A stretch of DNA of 55,512 nucleotides, taken from positions 1 through 55,512 of the forward strand of contig JARKNX010000204.1 in the NCBI GenBank assembly GCA_029976025.1, given 5' to 3'. Source of the stretch: Aggregatilineales bacterium (GTDB lineage Bacteria > Chloroflexota > Anaerolineae > Aggregatilineales > Ch27). Positions 1 through 10,072 of this stretch are shown piece by piece; the stretch's first letter is position 1; every line of letters begins with the position of its first letter. Under the pieces are notes generated by a model, which did not search any database, was not told the origin of the DNA, and saw only the letters and a program-made list of their open reading frames with translations. A program made the position numbers and the translations under genes.

Positions 1-1092
1 CTGGCCCGCCAGGCCGGGCTGCCCGGCGAGCTGAAGACCCTCTCCGGCCCGGAGATCGACGCCATGGACGAGGCGCAGCTCGATCTGGCGGTGGACGAAA
101 CAACGATCTTCGGGCGGATCACCCCCCAGCAGAAAGAGCGCCTGGTGGACGCCCTGCGCCGGCAGGGCCAGTACGTGGCTATGATCGGGGATGGCGTCAA
201 CGATGTGCTTTCCCTCAAAAAGGCCAATCTGGGCATCGCCATGCAGAGCGGCAGCTCGGCCACCCGCGCCGTCGCCGACATGGTCCTGCTGGAAGATTCC
301 TTCAGCGCCCTGCCCTATGCCTTCACCGAAGGGCAGCGCATCCTGAACGGCATGAGCGACATCCTGCGCCTGTTCCTGCCGCGCACGCTGTATGTCTCCC
401 TGATGATCATCGCCACCGCCATCATCAACCTGGGCTTCCCCTTCCTGCCCATGCATAACACCCTCATCACCCTGCTGACGGTGGGCATCCCCACCTTCTT
501 CCTGGCTATCTGGGCCAGGCCGGGTCTGAAGCCGAAACGGAGTCTGCTGAGCAGCGAGATACACTTCATCCTCCCGGCGGCGGGCCTGACCTTCCTGTTC
601 GGCCTGCTCATCTACACCACAACGGTCTTCGTGACTATCGCCAACCTGGCCCAGTTTGATATCACGCCGGAAGAGATCGCCCAGTTCCAGACCTTCGCGA
701 ATATCAATTACGATATCGCGACGCCTGCCGCCTATCTGGCCGAAGCTGCGCATCTGGCCGCCCAGACTACGCTGACCGTCTTTCTGGTGTTCGTCGGCCT
801 GCTGATGATCATCTTTGTCGAGCCGCCGCATCCGTGGTTCGTCGGCGGGGACGAGTACAGCGGGGATATCCGTCCGACCGTGCTAGCCGGGATAATGGGC
901 GTGCTCTTCATTCTTATTTTCGCGCTGGAACCCACCCGCGCGTTCTTCAAGATTGTCGATCTGCCGCTCCCGGTGCACCTTCTGATCGGCGGGGTGGCGG
1001 CCGTCTGGGCGCTGGTGCTGCGCCGGGCCTGGCGGCGCAACTGGCTGGAGCGCTTCCTGCAGATCGGGCCTTACGCTGACGGCATAACCTGA
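1..1092 (+). CDS. P-type cation-transporting ATPase, C-terminal part (5' end outside window)
   Basis: The frame is open from the first base and ends at a TGA at 1090-1092. The fragment contains the HAD-type hinge motif MIGDGVNDVLSLKKANLGIAM, which coordinates Mg2+ in the phosphorylation domain of P-type ATPases. It is followed by several hydrophobic membrane segments (for example around 340-520, 580-650, 770-830 and 890-1010). The phosphorylated-Asp motif (DKTGT) lies upstream of the window, so the ion cannot be assigned from the usual M4 residues. The GDGVND-to-membrane layout resembles the CtpE-type group of P-type ATPases, which in mycobacteria move Ca2+; this is only a resemblance. The family call is secure, the substrate unknown. 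Confidence 0.9.
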   Translation: MARQAGLPGELKTLSGPEIDAMDEAQLDLAVDETTIFGRITPQQKERLVDALRRQGQYVAMIGDGVNDVLSLKKANLGIAMQSGSSATRAVADMVLLEDSFSALPYAFTEGQRILNGMSDILRLFLPRTLYVSLMIIATAIINLGFPFLPMHNTLITLLTVGIPTFFLAIWARPGLKPKRSLLSSEIHFILPAAGLTFLFGLLIYTTTVFVTIANLAQFDITPEEIAQFQTFANINYDIATPAAYLAEAAHLAAQTTLTVFLVFVGLLMIIFVEPPHPWFVGGDEYSGDIRPTVLAGIMGVLFILIFALEPTRAFFKIVDLPLPVHLLIGGVAAVWALVLRRAWRRNWLERFLQIGPYADGIT

Positions 1093-1135
1093 CACCTGAA
1101 ATACGCCTGATTTACGCGAGCAGAAAGGAAAAACA

Positions 1136-2221
1136 ATGTCCCCCTTTAACGGCCTCAACATGGGCCTCGGCAATTTGAGCCTGCTTTCGACAGCCCGGAC
1201 GCGTTCCATCAGCGCAGAGAATCCGAACGGCGAGGTGGGCAAAGGCGCGATGGCCTTCCCGCAGGGGGCCGACCACCCCTCGCGCGATCTGGGCCAGGGC
1301 TGGAAGGTCGAGCCGTGCATCACAATCCCGGCCCGCGAGACAGTGACGCTGGCCGAAATCACCGGTCCGGGCGCCATCCAGCATATGTGGATCACGGTGG
1401 ACCCGACCCGGTGGCGCAGCCTGATCTACCGCATTTACTGGGATGACGAGCCGGCTCCATCGGTGGAAGTCCCCCTGGGCGACTTCTTCTGTCACGGCTG
1501 GCTCCAGCCCTGCCAGATCAATTCGCTGCCGGTGGCTGTCAACCCCCGGGGCGGCTTCAACAGCTACTGGGAGATGCCCTTCCGCAAGAAGGCGCGCGTC
1601 ACAATCGAGAATCTGGCCCCGACTGACTGCCTGTACTTCTTCTACCAGATCACGTACACCCTGACCGATGTGCCGGAAGAGGCAGCGACCTTCCACGCCC
1701 AGTGGCGGCGGAGCAACCCCCTGCCCTACAAAACCGAACACACACTGCTGGACGGCGTGCGCGGCTGGGGACACTACGTCGGCACGTACCTGGCCTGGGG
1801 CGTCAACAATACCGGCTGGTGGGGAGAAGGCGAGATCAAATTCTGGATGGACGGCGACGGAGAATTCCCCACCATCTGCGGCACCGGCACGGAAGATTAC
1901 TTCGGCGGCGCGTGGGGCTTCGAATTCCCGCCGGGGCGCTACGGCGCCTACTCCACGCCGTTTCTCGGCATGCCCCAGGTGATCGCCCCCGATGGCGCGT
2001 TCCAGAGCCAGCAGCGCTTCGGCCTGTACCGCTGGCACATTATGGACCCGATCCGCTTCCAGAAGGATCTGCGCGTCAGCATCCAGGCGCTGGGCTGGCG
2101 CTCGGAGCAGCGTTACCTGCCGCTGCAGGACGATATCGCCTCCACCGCGTTCTGGTACCAGGCCGAGCCGCACGCGCCCTTCCCCACCCTGCCGGACAAG
2201 GACGCGCTGGAAGTAATCTGA
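1136..2221 (+). CDS. GH172 (DUF2961) family glycoside hydrolase
   Basis: A 361-residue protein starting at ATG 1136 behind an AAAGGA ribosome-binding site. Conserved blocks of the DUF2961/GH172 family are visible: HMWITV (about 83-88), WWGEGEIKFW (about 228-237) and GTGTEDYFGGAWGF (about 249-262). Characterised GH172 members act on fructofuranosyl linkages (difructose dianhydride synthase/hydrolase, alpha-D-fructofuranosidase), and acidic residues in these blocks are likely catalytic. There is no signal peptide, so the enzyme is probably cytoplasmic, although many family members are secreted. It stands alone, 43 bp after the ATPase, with no transporter next to it. Substrate prediction beyond glycoside is not supported. 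Confidence 0.85.
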   Translation: MSPFNGLNMGLGNLSLLSTARTRSISAENPNGEVGKGAMAFPQGADHPSRDLGQGWKVEPCITIPARETVTLAEITGPGAIQHMWITVDPTRWRSLIYRIYWDDEPAPSVEVPLGDFFCHGWLQPCQINSLPVAVNPRGGFNSYWEMPFRKKARVTIENLAPTDCLYFFYQITYTLTDVPEEAATFHAQWRRSNPLPYKTEHTLLDGVRGWGHYVGTYLAWGVNNTGWWGEGEIKFWMDGDGEFPTICGTGTEDYFGGAWGFEFPPGRYGAYSTPFLGMPQVIAPDGAFQSQQRFGLYRWHIMDPIRFQKDLRVSIQALGWRSEQRYLPLQDDIASTAFWYQAEPHAPFPTLPDKDALEVI

Positions 2222-2245
2222 CGCCCGGCGCCGGCGGAATGAGCG

Positions 2246-2270
2246 ACAGGGGGAGGCCCCCACCCCCTGT
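2246..2270 (+). terminator. Hairpin after the GH172 gene, possible terminator
   Basis: A perfect 8-bp inverted repeat (ACAGGGGG / CCCCCTGT) with a 9-nt loop begins 25 bp after the stop codon. There is no T-run after it, so it is only a weak candidate for an intrinsic terminator. Confidence 0.35.
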
Positions 2271-2436
2271 TCGCCGCCGCCGCACTAATTCGAATAAATG
2301 CATGCTACACTGTCAGAAACATCTTTGCCCTGCAAGCTGCACCCTTCTGCTCGGCAGAGTGCGGCGCCAGTAATAGAGCAGCTCTGATGAAGTCTGCCAG
2401 CTTTTCAGGCCCGATTTCTATATTCAAGGGGGAGCC

Positions 2437-3108
2437 ATGATAACCGATTCGTTTTTTGCGCTCGCTTGTGGCGGGCTGATTGCGCTGTTGTTCGGGATGC
2501 TCGTGTGCTTCGGCGGCTACCGCCTGTTCCTGCTGCTGCTGCCGATCTGGAGCTTCTTCTTCGGCTTCACGCTGGGCGCCCACGCCGTTCAGGCCATCAC
2601 GCCTGGTGTGGGCTTCCTGGTCACGATCACCAGTTGGGTGGCCGGGTTCTTCGCCGCCGCCGTGTTCGCGGTGCTGTCCTACCTGTTCTATTTCATGGCT
2701 GTGGCCATTGTCGCCGGCTCGCTGGGCTACGGCCTGACCGTCGGCATCCTGATGGCGCTGGGCGTGGATATGAACTTCCTGGTGTGGCTGATTGGCCTGA
2801 TCGTCGGCATTGCCCTGGCCGTCACAGTCATCCGCTTCAATATCCAGAAGATCGTCATCGAGCTGGCGACAGCATTCGGCGGCGCGGGCATGATCATCGT
2901 TGTTTTTGTCTCGCTGTTTCTGGATGAGCAGGCGCGGGCTTTGCTTTTCGCGTCGCAGAACCCGGCGAAGCTCGTGCTGCAGGCTTCGCCCTTCTGGCTG
3001 ATTGTGTTCATCATCCTGGGCGTCGCGGGCTTCCTGATTCAGTGGCAGCACAACAAGGTCTGGACAGTCGCGGAATACAACCGCCTCGAGGTGGAGATTC
3101 CAACGTAG
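2437..3108 (+). CDS. DUF4203-like multi-pass membrane protein
   Basis: A 223-residue protein at ATG 2437, preceded by a strong AGGGGGAG ribosome-binding site. It is almost wholly hydrophobic, with about seven predicted membrane segments (roughly residues 8-30, 30-48, 60-85, 85-110, 112-130, 145-165 and 180-200). The N-terminal half, with its FGGYRLFLLLLPIWSFFFGF block, resembles the DUF4203/TM7S3-TM198-like family found in Chloroflexota and Actinobacteria. No catalytic motif is seen. Function is unknown. It sits alone between the GH172 gene and the FHA signalling block. Confidence 0.75.
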   Translation: MITDSFFALACGGLIALLFGMLVCFGGYRLFLLLLPIWSFFFGFTLGAHAVQAITPGVGFLVTITSWVAGFFAAAVFAVLSYLFYFMAVAIVAGSLGYGLTVGILMALGVDMNFLVWLIGLIVGIALAVTVIRFNIQKIVIELATAFGGAGMIIVVFVSLFLDEQARALLFASQNPAKLVLQASPFWLIVFIILGVAGFLIQWQHNKVWTVAEYNRLEVEIPT

Positions 3109-3242
3109 TGCCGCGCGGTCCCGCTCAACTTTCGCAGCATCTTCAGGGGCCGGCAGGGAGAAGTAATCGTCCTGCCGGCTCCTGCTGTCACGACGCCAAA
3201 AGCCGCGGTCGGGCGCATTATCTTTTATAGCCGGTCCTGGCG

Positions 3243-3248
3243 TATAAT
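3243..3248 (+). promoter_or_regulatory. Candidate -10 box upstream of the FHA protein genes
   Basis: A perfect TATAAT hexamer at 3243-3248 lies 62 bp before the ATG at 3311. No good TTGACA-like -35 is seen at the expected spacing, so the site is a candidate only. It would drive the three-gene FHA/kinase operon. Confidence 0.4.
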
Positions 3249-3310
3249 AGGAAACGCGCAGCCCGGTCTTTGCAGTTTTCGGCCCGCTCATTATCGCCAA
3301 TCCTGAACGT

Positions 3311-6259
3311 ATGGATGCTTATCAGTCACGCTTTCTGATCCGGATCACCGCTGAAGATGGCCAGGTGCTCACTTTCGAGGTGGGCAAGCGCCCGCTGGTG
3401 ATCGGCGCCTCGGAGCAGGCCGATATCCGCCTGCCCGGCCGTTACATATCCCGCCGCCATCTCATGATCTCCCGCGCTGACGACCACATCCATATCGTGG
3501 ACCTGGGCAGCACCAACGGAACGGTCCTCAACGGGCGGCGGCTGGCGCCCAATCAGAAGGTTGAGCTGGCGCCAGATGACATGCTGATCATCGGCTCGGC
3601 GCACCTGACGCTGATCCAGCAGCCCGCCGCAGCCATGCTCCCCCCGCTGGATTTCGCCCTGAGCGTCGTCCCGGAGATCATCACGCCGCCCGCCCCGGCC
3701 CTGCTCACGCTCCGTTACACAGCAACGGCAGACTCCGGCGCGGCGGAGCATGTGTACTTTGAAGCCAGCGCCCCCGCTGGCGGAGTTGAGTTCTCCCTGG
3801 AGCCGGCGGAGGCTTTCGTAGAACCCGGCAGCAGCGTTCAGGTCCAGACCAGCGCCCATCCGGTCGGCCTGCGCCCCTTTGGCGGGCGCTTCCCGGTTGA
3901 GTTTGTGGCTTTCACCACGGGTGGGCTGGCGTCAAGCGCCCGGGGGACGGTCGTTCTGCGCCCGCCGTACCGCCGCTGGCTGGCCGCGCTCCTGCTGCTC
4001 TTGCTGCTGCTGGGCGCTGTCGCCATTATTAGCAGCATCCGGCCCGATTCCGGCGTCCCAACGGCCAGCGCCACAGCGACGGTTGTTGCCGCCGGGGCGA
4101 CGGCGACCTCCCCGCCGCCCACTGATACCGGGACAGCCACTCCGACGGCGACCGGCACGCCTTCTCCTACCGGCACGGCCACGAATACTGCCACAAACAC
4201 AGCCATCCCCAGCCCGACCGTCATCCAGTTAGGCATCCTGCCCACATCAACGGCCACGGCCACCCCGCCCTGTGTCAACCAGTGCGCCGCGCTCGGCTGG
4301 ACGAACGAAGTCGTGCGCCGCGGTGATACGTTGTTCAGCCTGGCCCAGGCGGCCAATATCAGCGTAGCCCGGGCGGCCCAGGTGAACTGCATCGCCGACC
4401 CCGATCGCATCCTCGCCGGGCAGACGGTCTGCCTGCCCTGCCGGGATACCGACCGCGACGGCTACTGCGATGCCCTGGACAACTGCCCGTCCGTCCCCAA
4501 CCCGGACCAGCTCGATTCCGATGGTGATGGGCAGGGGGACGCCTGCACGCCGCCGTTCAGCCTGACCTGGTCCGTCCTGCCGCCCAGCCGCATGGCCTCC
4601 GACAACCGGAGTTGCCCGGAGCTGCCCGGTCGGGCGACAGCCGCCGTGGACGTCGGCAGCGGCTACGGCATCACCGACGTCACGGTTGATCTGGAGATCG
4701 ACGGCCGGCCGGGGCGGCGGCTGGCGGTGAACCCGCCCGGGCCGGGGAGCAGCACCTACACCTTCGATATCGACATCCCCAATGACCTGGTCGGGACCAA
4801 TATCGGGGCGCGGGTGCGCGTGAACGCCCGTGACAGCCGGGATCGGGCCGGCGAGATCAGCACGACGTTCAGCATCACTCGCTGCCTGCCGCCGACGCCC
4901 GTAGCCTCGCCCACGCCGCGTGGCGTCGCCCTGGCCTGGGTTCAGCCGCCGCCGGGGACGATGGCCGCCGATAACTTCTATTGCCCGGCTACGCCGCAGC
5001 GCGTCGCCGCGCTGGTCCGGACCAGCGGAGAGCGGCCTGTCACTTCGGTGACCGCCTCAATCGCGTTCCCTGGCGGGGATTCCTTCGATCTGCCGGTTGA
5101 AGATCAGACCGGCGGCCAGTACGCCATCACCCTCAACGCAGCGGCCCTGGCTCCGGTCACCGAAGGGGCCGGCACCATCACAGTCACGGCGCTCGACGCG
5201 GGCGGAAACCGGGCGCAGCTCACGGCCAGCGTCACGCTCACCGGCTGCCGGATTACGGCCTCATGGGTCACCCCGCCGGGGAGCGCGGTGACAGCCGGGA
5301 ATCTGCTCTGCCCGGCCGTGCCGACGGCAGTGCAGGGCACAGCCGTTATCTCCGTGCCTTCTGTAATTGCTGAAGGGGGCGTGACAGCGGCGATCGAAGG
5401 GACGGGCGCCGGCCCGGGCCGATCTGTGCCGGTCACAGCGTTGAGCGGCGGGCAGTACAGCGTCGCCCTTGAGCCGGGGGCGCTCGACATCGCCACCACT
5501 GGCCCGGCCACCCTCTCCCTGCGCTTCCGGGATACGCGGGGGGTCGTCACCACCCTGAGTTCGCCGGTGGAGATCGTAGATTGCACGATGCGGTTCGACT
5601 GGGTGACCCGGCCGCGGAGCCTGATCGCCGGCAGCAACGCCACCTGCCCGGAAGTGCCGGTGCGCACCAGCGGCTTTGTCCTCGCCTCGCTGCCCGCCGC
5701 CGTCGCCCGGGTCGCCGCTGTCATTGAAATCAACGGGATCAGCACTCCGTTCGCCCTGCCGGTACAGGACCTGGGCAGCGGCCTCTACCGCGTGGATATC
5801 GAGGCCAGCCTGCTGGCGAGGGTAGAGGCGCCGGCCACCGTCCGCGTGACGCTGACAGATATCGCCGGGGGGAGCTACGTGCTGACCTCGGCCACACAAA
5901 TCCGCGACTGCCGCGGGGCGCTGACCTGGATCACGCCGCCGCCGGCCCAGTTCTCGTTGACGCCCTGCCAGTCGCTGCCGTCGCCCGGCTATGTTGTGCG
6001 CTTCCAGGCGGAGAAGCCGGGCCTGGTCTCCCTGAGTCTGGTGACCGCCGACGGTATCAACGCCTCCGGCACAGTCTCCTACGGCCCGATCACGTCGCCG
6101 GCGGCAGGCCAGTTCGAGTTCGCTATCAGCGGCGCACCGCCCGCCGGCAGCAGCTTCGTCGTCCGGGCCTTCGCCCCTGACCACCGCCAGACCCCGGCCA
6201 TCGTCACCCAGATCGTGGCCTGTCCGGAGGGAGACGCCAGTGGCAGACCGATCGATTGA
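3311..6259 (+). CDS. FHA - TM - LysM - thrombospondin-3 - five-repeat surface protein
   Basis: A 982-residue protein. Residues 8-104 form an FHA phosphothreonine-binding domain (SRRH at 48-51, STNG at 67-70). Residues 223-243 are a single Leu-rich membrane span preceded by RR, placing the FHA domain inside and the rest outside. A Thr/Pro-rich linker (about 245-320) leads to a LysM-like peptidoglycan-binding domain (335-376) and a thrombospondin type-3 Ca-binding repeat (378-412, DxDxDG pattern). Five similar modules follow, at about 416-525, 540-646, 648-758, 759-867 and 868-971. Each begins with W-x(2-3)-PP or a variant, has a Cys about 20 residues in, and ends with Cys. The following gene encodes a Ser/Thr kinase, so this is plausibly its partner: a wall-anchored protein whose cytoplasmic FHA domain binds phosphothreonine. 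I do not recognise the repeat module. Confidence 0.85.
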   Translation: MDAYQSRFLIRITAEDGQVLTFEVGKRPLVIGASEQADIRLPGRYISRRHLMISRADDHIHIVDLGSTNGTVLNGRRLAPNQKVELAPDDMLIIGSAHLTLIQQPAAAMLPPLDFALSVVPEIITPPAPALLTLRYTATADSGAAEHVYFEASAPAGGVEFSLEPAEAFVEPGSSVQVQTSAHPVGLRPFGGRFPVEFVAFTTGGLASSARGTVVLRPPYRRWLAALLLLLLLLGAVAIISSIRPDSGVPTASATATVVAAGATATSPPPTDTGTATPTATGTPSPTGTATNTATNTAIPSPTVIQLGILPTSTATATPPCVNQCAALGWTNEVVRRGDTLFSLAQAANISVARAAQVNCIADPDRILAGQTVCLPCRDTDRDGYCDALDNCPSVPNPDQLDSDGDGQGDACTPPFSLTWSVLPPSRMASDNRSCPELPGRATAAVDVGSGYGITDVTVDLEIDGRPGRRLAVNPPGPGSSTYTFDIDIPNDLVGTNIGARVRVNARDSRDRAGEISTTFSITRCLPPTPVASPTPRGVALAWVQPPPGTMAADNFYCPATPQRVAALVRTSGERPVTSVTASIAFPGGDSFDLPVEDQTGGQYAITLNAAALAPVTEGAGTITVTALDAGGNRAQLTASVTLTGCRITASWVTPPGSAVTAGNLLCPAVPTAVQGTAVISVPSVIAEGGVTAAIEGTGAGPGRSVPVTALSGGQYSVALEPGALDIATTGPATLSLRFRDTRGVVTTLSSPVEIVDCTMRFDWVTRPRSLIAGSNATCPEVPVRTSGFVLASLPAAVARVAAVIEINGISTPFALPVQDLGSGLYRVDIEASLLARVEAPATVRVTLTDIAGGSYVLTSATQIRDCRGALTWITPPPAQFSLTPCQSLPSPGYVVRFQAEKPGLVSLSLVTADGINASGTVSYGPITSPAAGQFEFAISGAPPAGSSFVVRAFAPDHRQTPAIVTQIVACPEGDASGRPID

Positions 6260-6322
6260 CAGGCGCGCCGGGCTGCCCCCGGCCCACAGACCAGCCGTAC
6301 CTCAGAGCAGGAGTCTGCCGAC

Positions 6323-8479
6323 GTGACCGCGCCGGACCTGACCAGCAGCGATCCGCTCATCAACCGGACGATTGAGGGCTATCACATCCTCAAGCGGCTG
6401 GGCGAAGGCACCTATGGCGTGGTCTACCTGGCCCGCCATCCCCGCATCCGGGATCGCCTGGTTGCCGTCAAATATGTCCGTCTGGAGCGGCCCGACGAAA
6501 TTCGCAACGTGGAGCGCGAGGTCGAGGTACTGGCCCGGCTTCAGCACCCCAACGTCGTCGATATCTACGACACCTACCGCTTCGACAATTATCACCTGAT
6601 CGTGATGGAGCTGGTGCGCGGCGGCAGCCTGCTGGAGGCGCTGCAACGCCTGCCCCGCCCGCTGGACCTGCGCACCGCCCTGACCATCATCGAGCAGCTC
6701 GCTTTCGCCCTGGGGTATGTCCACAGCCAGAACATCCTGCATCTGGACCTCAAGCCGGGCAACATCCTGCTCGACCCGGTCGCCGGCGGGCGGGAAGCTC
6801 GCCCCCTGCTGACCGACTTCGGCATTGCCCGCATCGTCAACCCCGGCGGCCTGATGTCCACCAATATCGTCGGCACGCCGATGTACATGTCGCCGGAGCA
6901 CTTCGGCTTCGGCGACAACAAGCCCGATCACCGCTCCGATGTCTACTCCCTCGGCGTCATCCTGTTCGAGCTGCTGACGGGTCACGTGCCGTTCCGTTCC
7001 CGCGAGCTGCTGGATGTGCTCAACCAGCACGCCTACAGCCCGATCCCGCTGCCGTCGGCAGAAGTCGCCGGCCTGCCCCCCGATCTGGACTACATCGTGC
7101 TCACCGCGCTGGCCAAGCCGCCGGAGGAGCGCTTCCAATCGGCCAACGAGATGGGCAGCGCGCTGCGCGATCTGCGTCTGGGGCCGCTGGGGGCTGTCCC
7201 GGCCCTGCCCGGCCGCATGTCGGCGGAGGTGCTGGGCGCTATCGCCCAGAGCAGCGCCGAAGTGATGGAAGCCGCCAGCGCCGAGTATGCCGCAGAAGCG
7301 CCGCCGATCTTCCGCCTGCTGGTGATGCGCCCCGATGGCGCCCAGGAATCGGTCGGCCTGCACACGAACGCCGTCATCATTGGCCGCGACAGCCTGGCCA
7401 ATCTGCGCCTGGAACATACCTCGATTTCGCGCCGGCACGCCCGCGTCGATTGCGACGACAACGGCAACCTGTTCGTCACCGATCTGCAAAGCACAAACGG
7501 CACTTATCTGGACGGCGTCCGCCTGACGCCGCAGGAGCGCGTCGCCTGGCGCGCGCCGCAGTTCCTGCAAATTCAGGGCTTCCTGCTGCAAATTGACGGG
7601 CCGCCGGGCGCCGATCGCGCCGTCGATCCTTTCCTCTTCACCACCGCCCAGGTTAAGGTCCTGCTGGATGAGCTGTACAGACAGCGCAACAAGCCCGGCC
7701 TGCGCGTCAACCTGAGTCCGGATATCGTCTACCTGGAGCCTGGCAAGCGCCAGTATGTGCAGGTGCAGGTCCAGCCGCAGAATACCCCCCTCGCCCGCTA
7801 CGAGGTCCGGGCGCGGCCCGGCCCTGGCCTGGATGATCGCTGGTACGCCCTGCCCGCCGGGCATGTCATCTCCGATGGCGATTCCTACGCCTTCGATCTG
7901 GTAGTCAGCGCCCCCAGCGCGGGGACGGTAGGAGGCCGGACGCACGAGCTGGCGCTGGAGGTCGTCTCCGATCAGCCGGAGATTCCGAGCGTGGTGCAGG
8001 TGCTCAAGCTGCGCATCGTCCCCCTGACCCGCTACACCATCGCCCTGCAGCCCAACGAGGTGACGCACGGGCGGCGGCGCCACGCCGATCTGGCGATCCT
8101 CAACAGCAGCAATTATCCGGAATCATTCTCCATCGATATCGAAGCGCCGGACACGCTCCAGGTCACGCCAGAGGCCCGGCAGGTTCAGGTCGAGGCGGCG
8201 CAGGGGCGGCAGGTCCGCCTGAAGTTCAGGCCCGCCCGCGGCGCGCAGAAAGGCCGCAGCCGCCTGCTTTACACCGTTATCGTACATTCCGCCTCCGGCC
8301 TGATCGAGCGGGCGCACGGCAGTTACGTATTTCAGCGCCGGTCCCGGCCTTCCATCGGTCTGCTGCTGGCGCTCTGGGTCTTTCTCGTCATCGTCATCAG
8401 CCGCCATTTCCTGTTCGGCGTCACGGTGCAACAGCAGATCGAGCAGGTCTGGCAGTTCCTGCAGAGTCTGGCTCCCTAG
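6323..8479 (+). CDS. Membrane-anchored Ser/Thr protein kinase with FHA domain
   Basis: A 718-residue protein starting at GTG 6323. The kinase domain covers about 20-283: glycine loop GEGTYG (27-32), catalytic Lys50, HLDLKPGN catalytic loop with Asp142, DFG at 165-167 and MSPEH at 189-193. It is a full Hanks-type kinase, with HLD in place of the usual HRD, so the Arg of the RD class is missing. A second FHA domain follows at about 345-400 (SRRHARV, STNGTYLDG). Residues about 430-660 are predicted beta-rich with no family I can name. A C-terminal membrane span lies near 678-701. It sits 63 bp after the FHA/LysM protein and just before another FHA-like protein, probably in one operon. Loss of the HRD Arg suggests activation without the usual activation-loop phosphorylation; that is inference. 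Confidence 0.9.
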   Translation: MTAPDLTSSDPLINRTIEGYHILKRLGEGTYGVVYLARHPRIRDRLVAVKYVRLERPDEIRNVEREVEVLARLQHPNVVDIYDTYRFDNYHLIVMELVRGGSLLEALQRLPRPLDLRTALTIIEQLAFALGYVHSQNILHLDLKPGNILLDPVAGGREARPLLTDFGIARIVNPGGLMSTNIVGTPMYMSPEHFGFGDNKPDHRSDVYSLGVILFELLTGHVPFRSRELLDVLNQHAYSPIPLPSAEVAGLPPDLDYIVLTALAKPPEERFQSANEMGSALRDLRLGPLGAVPALPGRMSAEVLGAIAQSSAEVMEAASAEYAAEAPPIFRLLVMRPDGAQESVGLHTNAVIIGRDSLANLRLEHTSISRRHARVDCDDNGNLFVTDLQSTNGTYLDGVRLTPQERVAWRAPQFLQIQGFLLQIDGPPGADRAVDPFLFTTAQVKVLLDELYRQRNKPGLRVNLSPDIVYLEPGKRQYVQVQVQPQNTPLARYEVRARPGPGLDDRWYALPAGHVISDGDSYAFDLVVSAPSAGTVGGRTHELALEVVSDQPEIPSVVQVLKLRIVPLTRYTIALQPNEVTHGRRRHADLAILNSSNYPESFSIDIEAPDTLQVTPEARQVQVEAAQGRQVRLKFRPARGAQKGRSRLLYTVIVHSASGLIERAHGSYVFQRRSRPSIGLLLALWVFLVIVISRHFLFGVTVQQQIEQVWQFLQSLAP

Positions 8480-8490
8480 AGAGTGCGCCA

Positions 8491-9906
8491 GTGGAGCAGC
8501 CCGCTCGCGATCAGGCCGATCGCATCCTTTACCAGATCACGGCCGTCCGGCATCATCCGGCCAACGGCAGCCAGCGGCGCGCCCGCCTGGGGGACCGTCC
8601 GTTCCACATCGGCAGCGGCGAAGGCGCCGATCTGGTCCTGTCCGATCCTGGCATCCTGCCCGTCCATATCCGGTTATTCCTGACCACAGCCGGGCAGGTC
8701 ATGCTGACTAATCTGGGCGGGACCGGCACCGTCCAGATCAACGATTCTCCGCTGGCGAACTTCGCCAGTATCCACTGGAAGCCAGGGGCCGCTGTCACCG
8801 TCGGCGCGTACGAGTTACAGCTTATTTTGCTCCTGCTCGAAGGCGAGGGCACGGGGGCGGTGGAAGTGGTGCGCCCATCGGTGATTACGCAGGAGCAGGC
8901 CCCCGTGCAGCCGGCAATCGCGCCAGCCAGCCAGGAGAAGCCCCCGAAGCCGGAGAATACCGTGGTCTTCCTGCGTCCGCCGGAGGCCCAGCCGCCCTCC
9001 CCCGCGTCCGAAGCGCCCCCGGCTGCCATCGATCCGCCGCCCGATATCCCCGAAGCCCCCGCCGAGCACCGCCCTGAGGCCATGAATGTCCGGACTCCGG
9101 TGATGCCCTTTGCCGTGGAGCAACCGCCCCAACCGGGCTGGATCGGCGATCCGGCCATCGACCCGGACCTGAACGCCAGTTCAGGCCCGGTCACCGGGTC
9201 GACGCCGGCCCACCCCCCTGTGAGCGCGGTCACGCTGCCCAAAGAGTGGCAAACCGCCGGCCTGTTGAGCGTTCAGTTCGCCCACAATCCGCTGATCCTG
9301 GTTGCTGGCGAGCGTATCCGGGCGCCCATTTCGCTGCGCAACGGCTACGCCCATCCGCTGCAGCTTCAGGTCGCCGCGACAGGCGTGCCCGAATCGTGGA
9401 TCATCCCTCCGCCTCCTCTGGCCCTCAGCCCCGGCGCCATCCGGACTTTCGATCTGATTCTGGATACGAAAGCGCCCGCCGCCGCCCAGACTCTGGTGCT
9501 GAAACTCCGGCTGAGCGATCCGGCCTGGCCGAACGTCGCCCTGACGCTCCCGGTGGAGATGCAGTTCAGGGCAGACCCCGATCTGGTGGGCTGGCTGGAG
9601 CCGGAAAACGCGCGCGAGAACGGACTGGCCAGCCTGGTGCTGCAGAATCACACCTGCGCCGCCATTGAGCTTTTCGTCGCCGGCCACGCTGACCCTGCCG
9701 TCCTGCACGTGCACCCGGCTCAGTCGCAAGTCCGGCTCCCCGCGGGGCAAACCATCCGCCTCCCCCTGACGTTTGTGGCGCTCCAGCGCCCCTGGCTGTG
9801 GGCAGCCGTCCACGCCTATGCGATCACGGTGGCCCACGAACAACGCGCTCCGCTGGATTATCCCGGGCGGGTGCGCCTCCGGCCGCGGCTGCTGCCGTTC
9901 GGGTGA
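8491..9906 (+). CDS. FHA-like domain protein of unknown function
   Basis: A 471-residue protein read from GTG 8491, 11 bp after the kinase stop. The N-terminal 110 residues look like a degenerate FHA domain: a GSGEGADLVL strand and a final strand are present, but the usual SRxH and STNG phosphopeptide-binding signatures are lost or altered (VHIRL, LGGTGTVQIND). A Pro/Ala-rich linker covers about 130-250. The C-terminal 220 residues resemble the beta-rich region after the FHA domain of the neighbouring kinase. No membrane span or signal peptide is seen. It is likely an adaptor of the same signalling system. The start codon is uncertain. Confidence 0.7.
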   Translation: MEQPARDQADRILYQITAVRHHPANGSQRRARLGDRPFHIGSGEGADLVLSDPGILPVHIRLFLTTAGQVMLTNLGGTGTVQINDSPLANFASIHWKPGAAVTVGAYELQLILLLLEGEGTGAVEVVRPSVITQEQAPVQPAIAPASQEKPPKPENTVVFLRPPEAQPPSPASEAPPAAIDPPPDIPEAPAEHRPEAMNVRTPVMPFAVEQPPQPGWIGDPAIDPDLNASSGPVTGSTPAHPPVSAVTLPKEWQTAGLLSVQFAHNPLILVAGERIRAPISLRNGYAHPLQLQVAATGVPESWIIPPPPLALSPGAIRTFDLILDTKAPAAAQTLVLKLRLSDPAWPNVALTLPVEMQFRADPDLVGWLEPENARENGLASLVLQNHTCAAIELFVAGHADPAVLHVHPAQSQVRLPAGQTIRLPLTFVALQRPWLWAAVHAYAITVAHEQRAPLDYPGRVRLRPRLLPFG

Positions 9907-10072
9907 AGGCGCGCTGCCGGCCAGACTCCTCAGCCGCATCCCCGATTTTCACCGCCCTCATCATTTTTATGTTGGTGCATCTGACTCAATGCGGGTACAC
10001 TCTGCAAACGGGGCGAATTCCGGGCCTCACAGCCCCGACTCTCTATCCGGCACATATCAGGATGGTCACCGC
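9907..10072. other. Intergenic gap before the UroD-like operon
   Basis: No gene is visible here. A TACACT hexamer near 10002-10007 with TTGGTG about 18 nt upstream could be a weak promoter for the UroD-like operon. AGGAT just before ATG 10073 is the likely ribosome-binding site. Confidence 0.3.
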
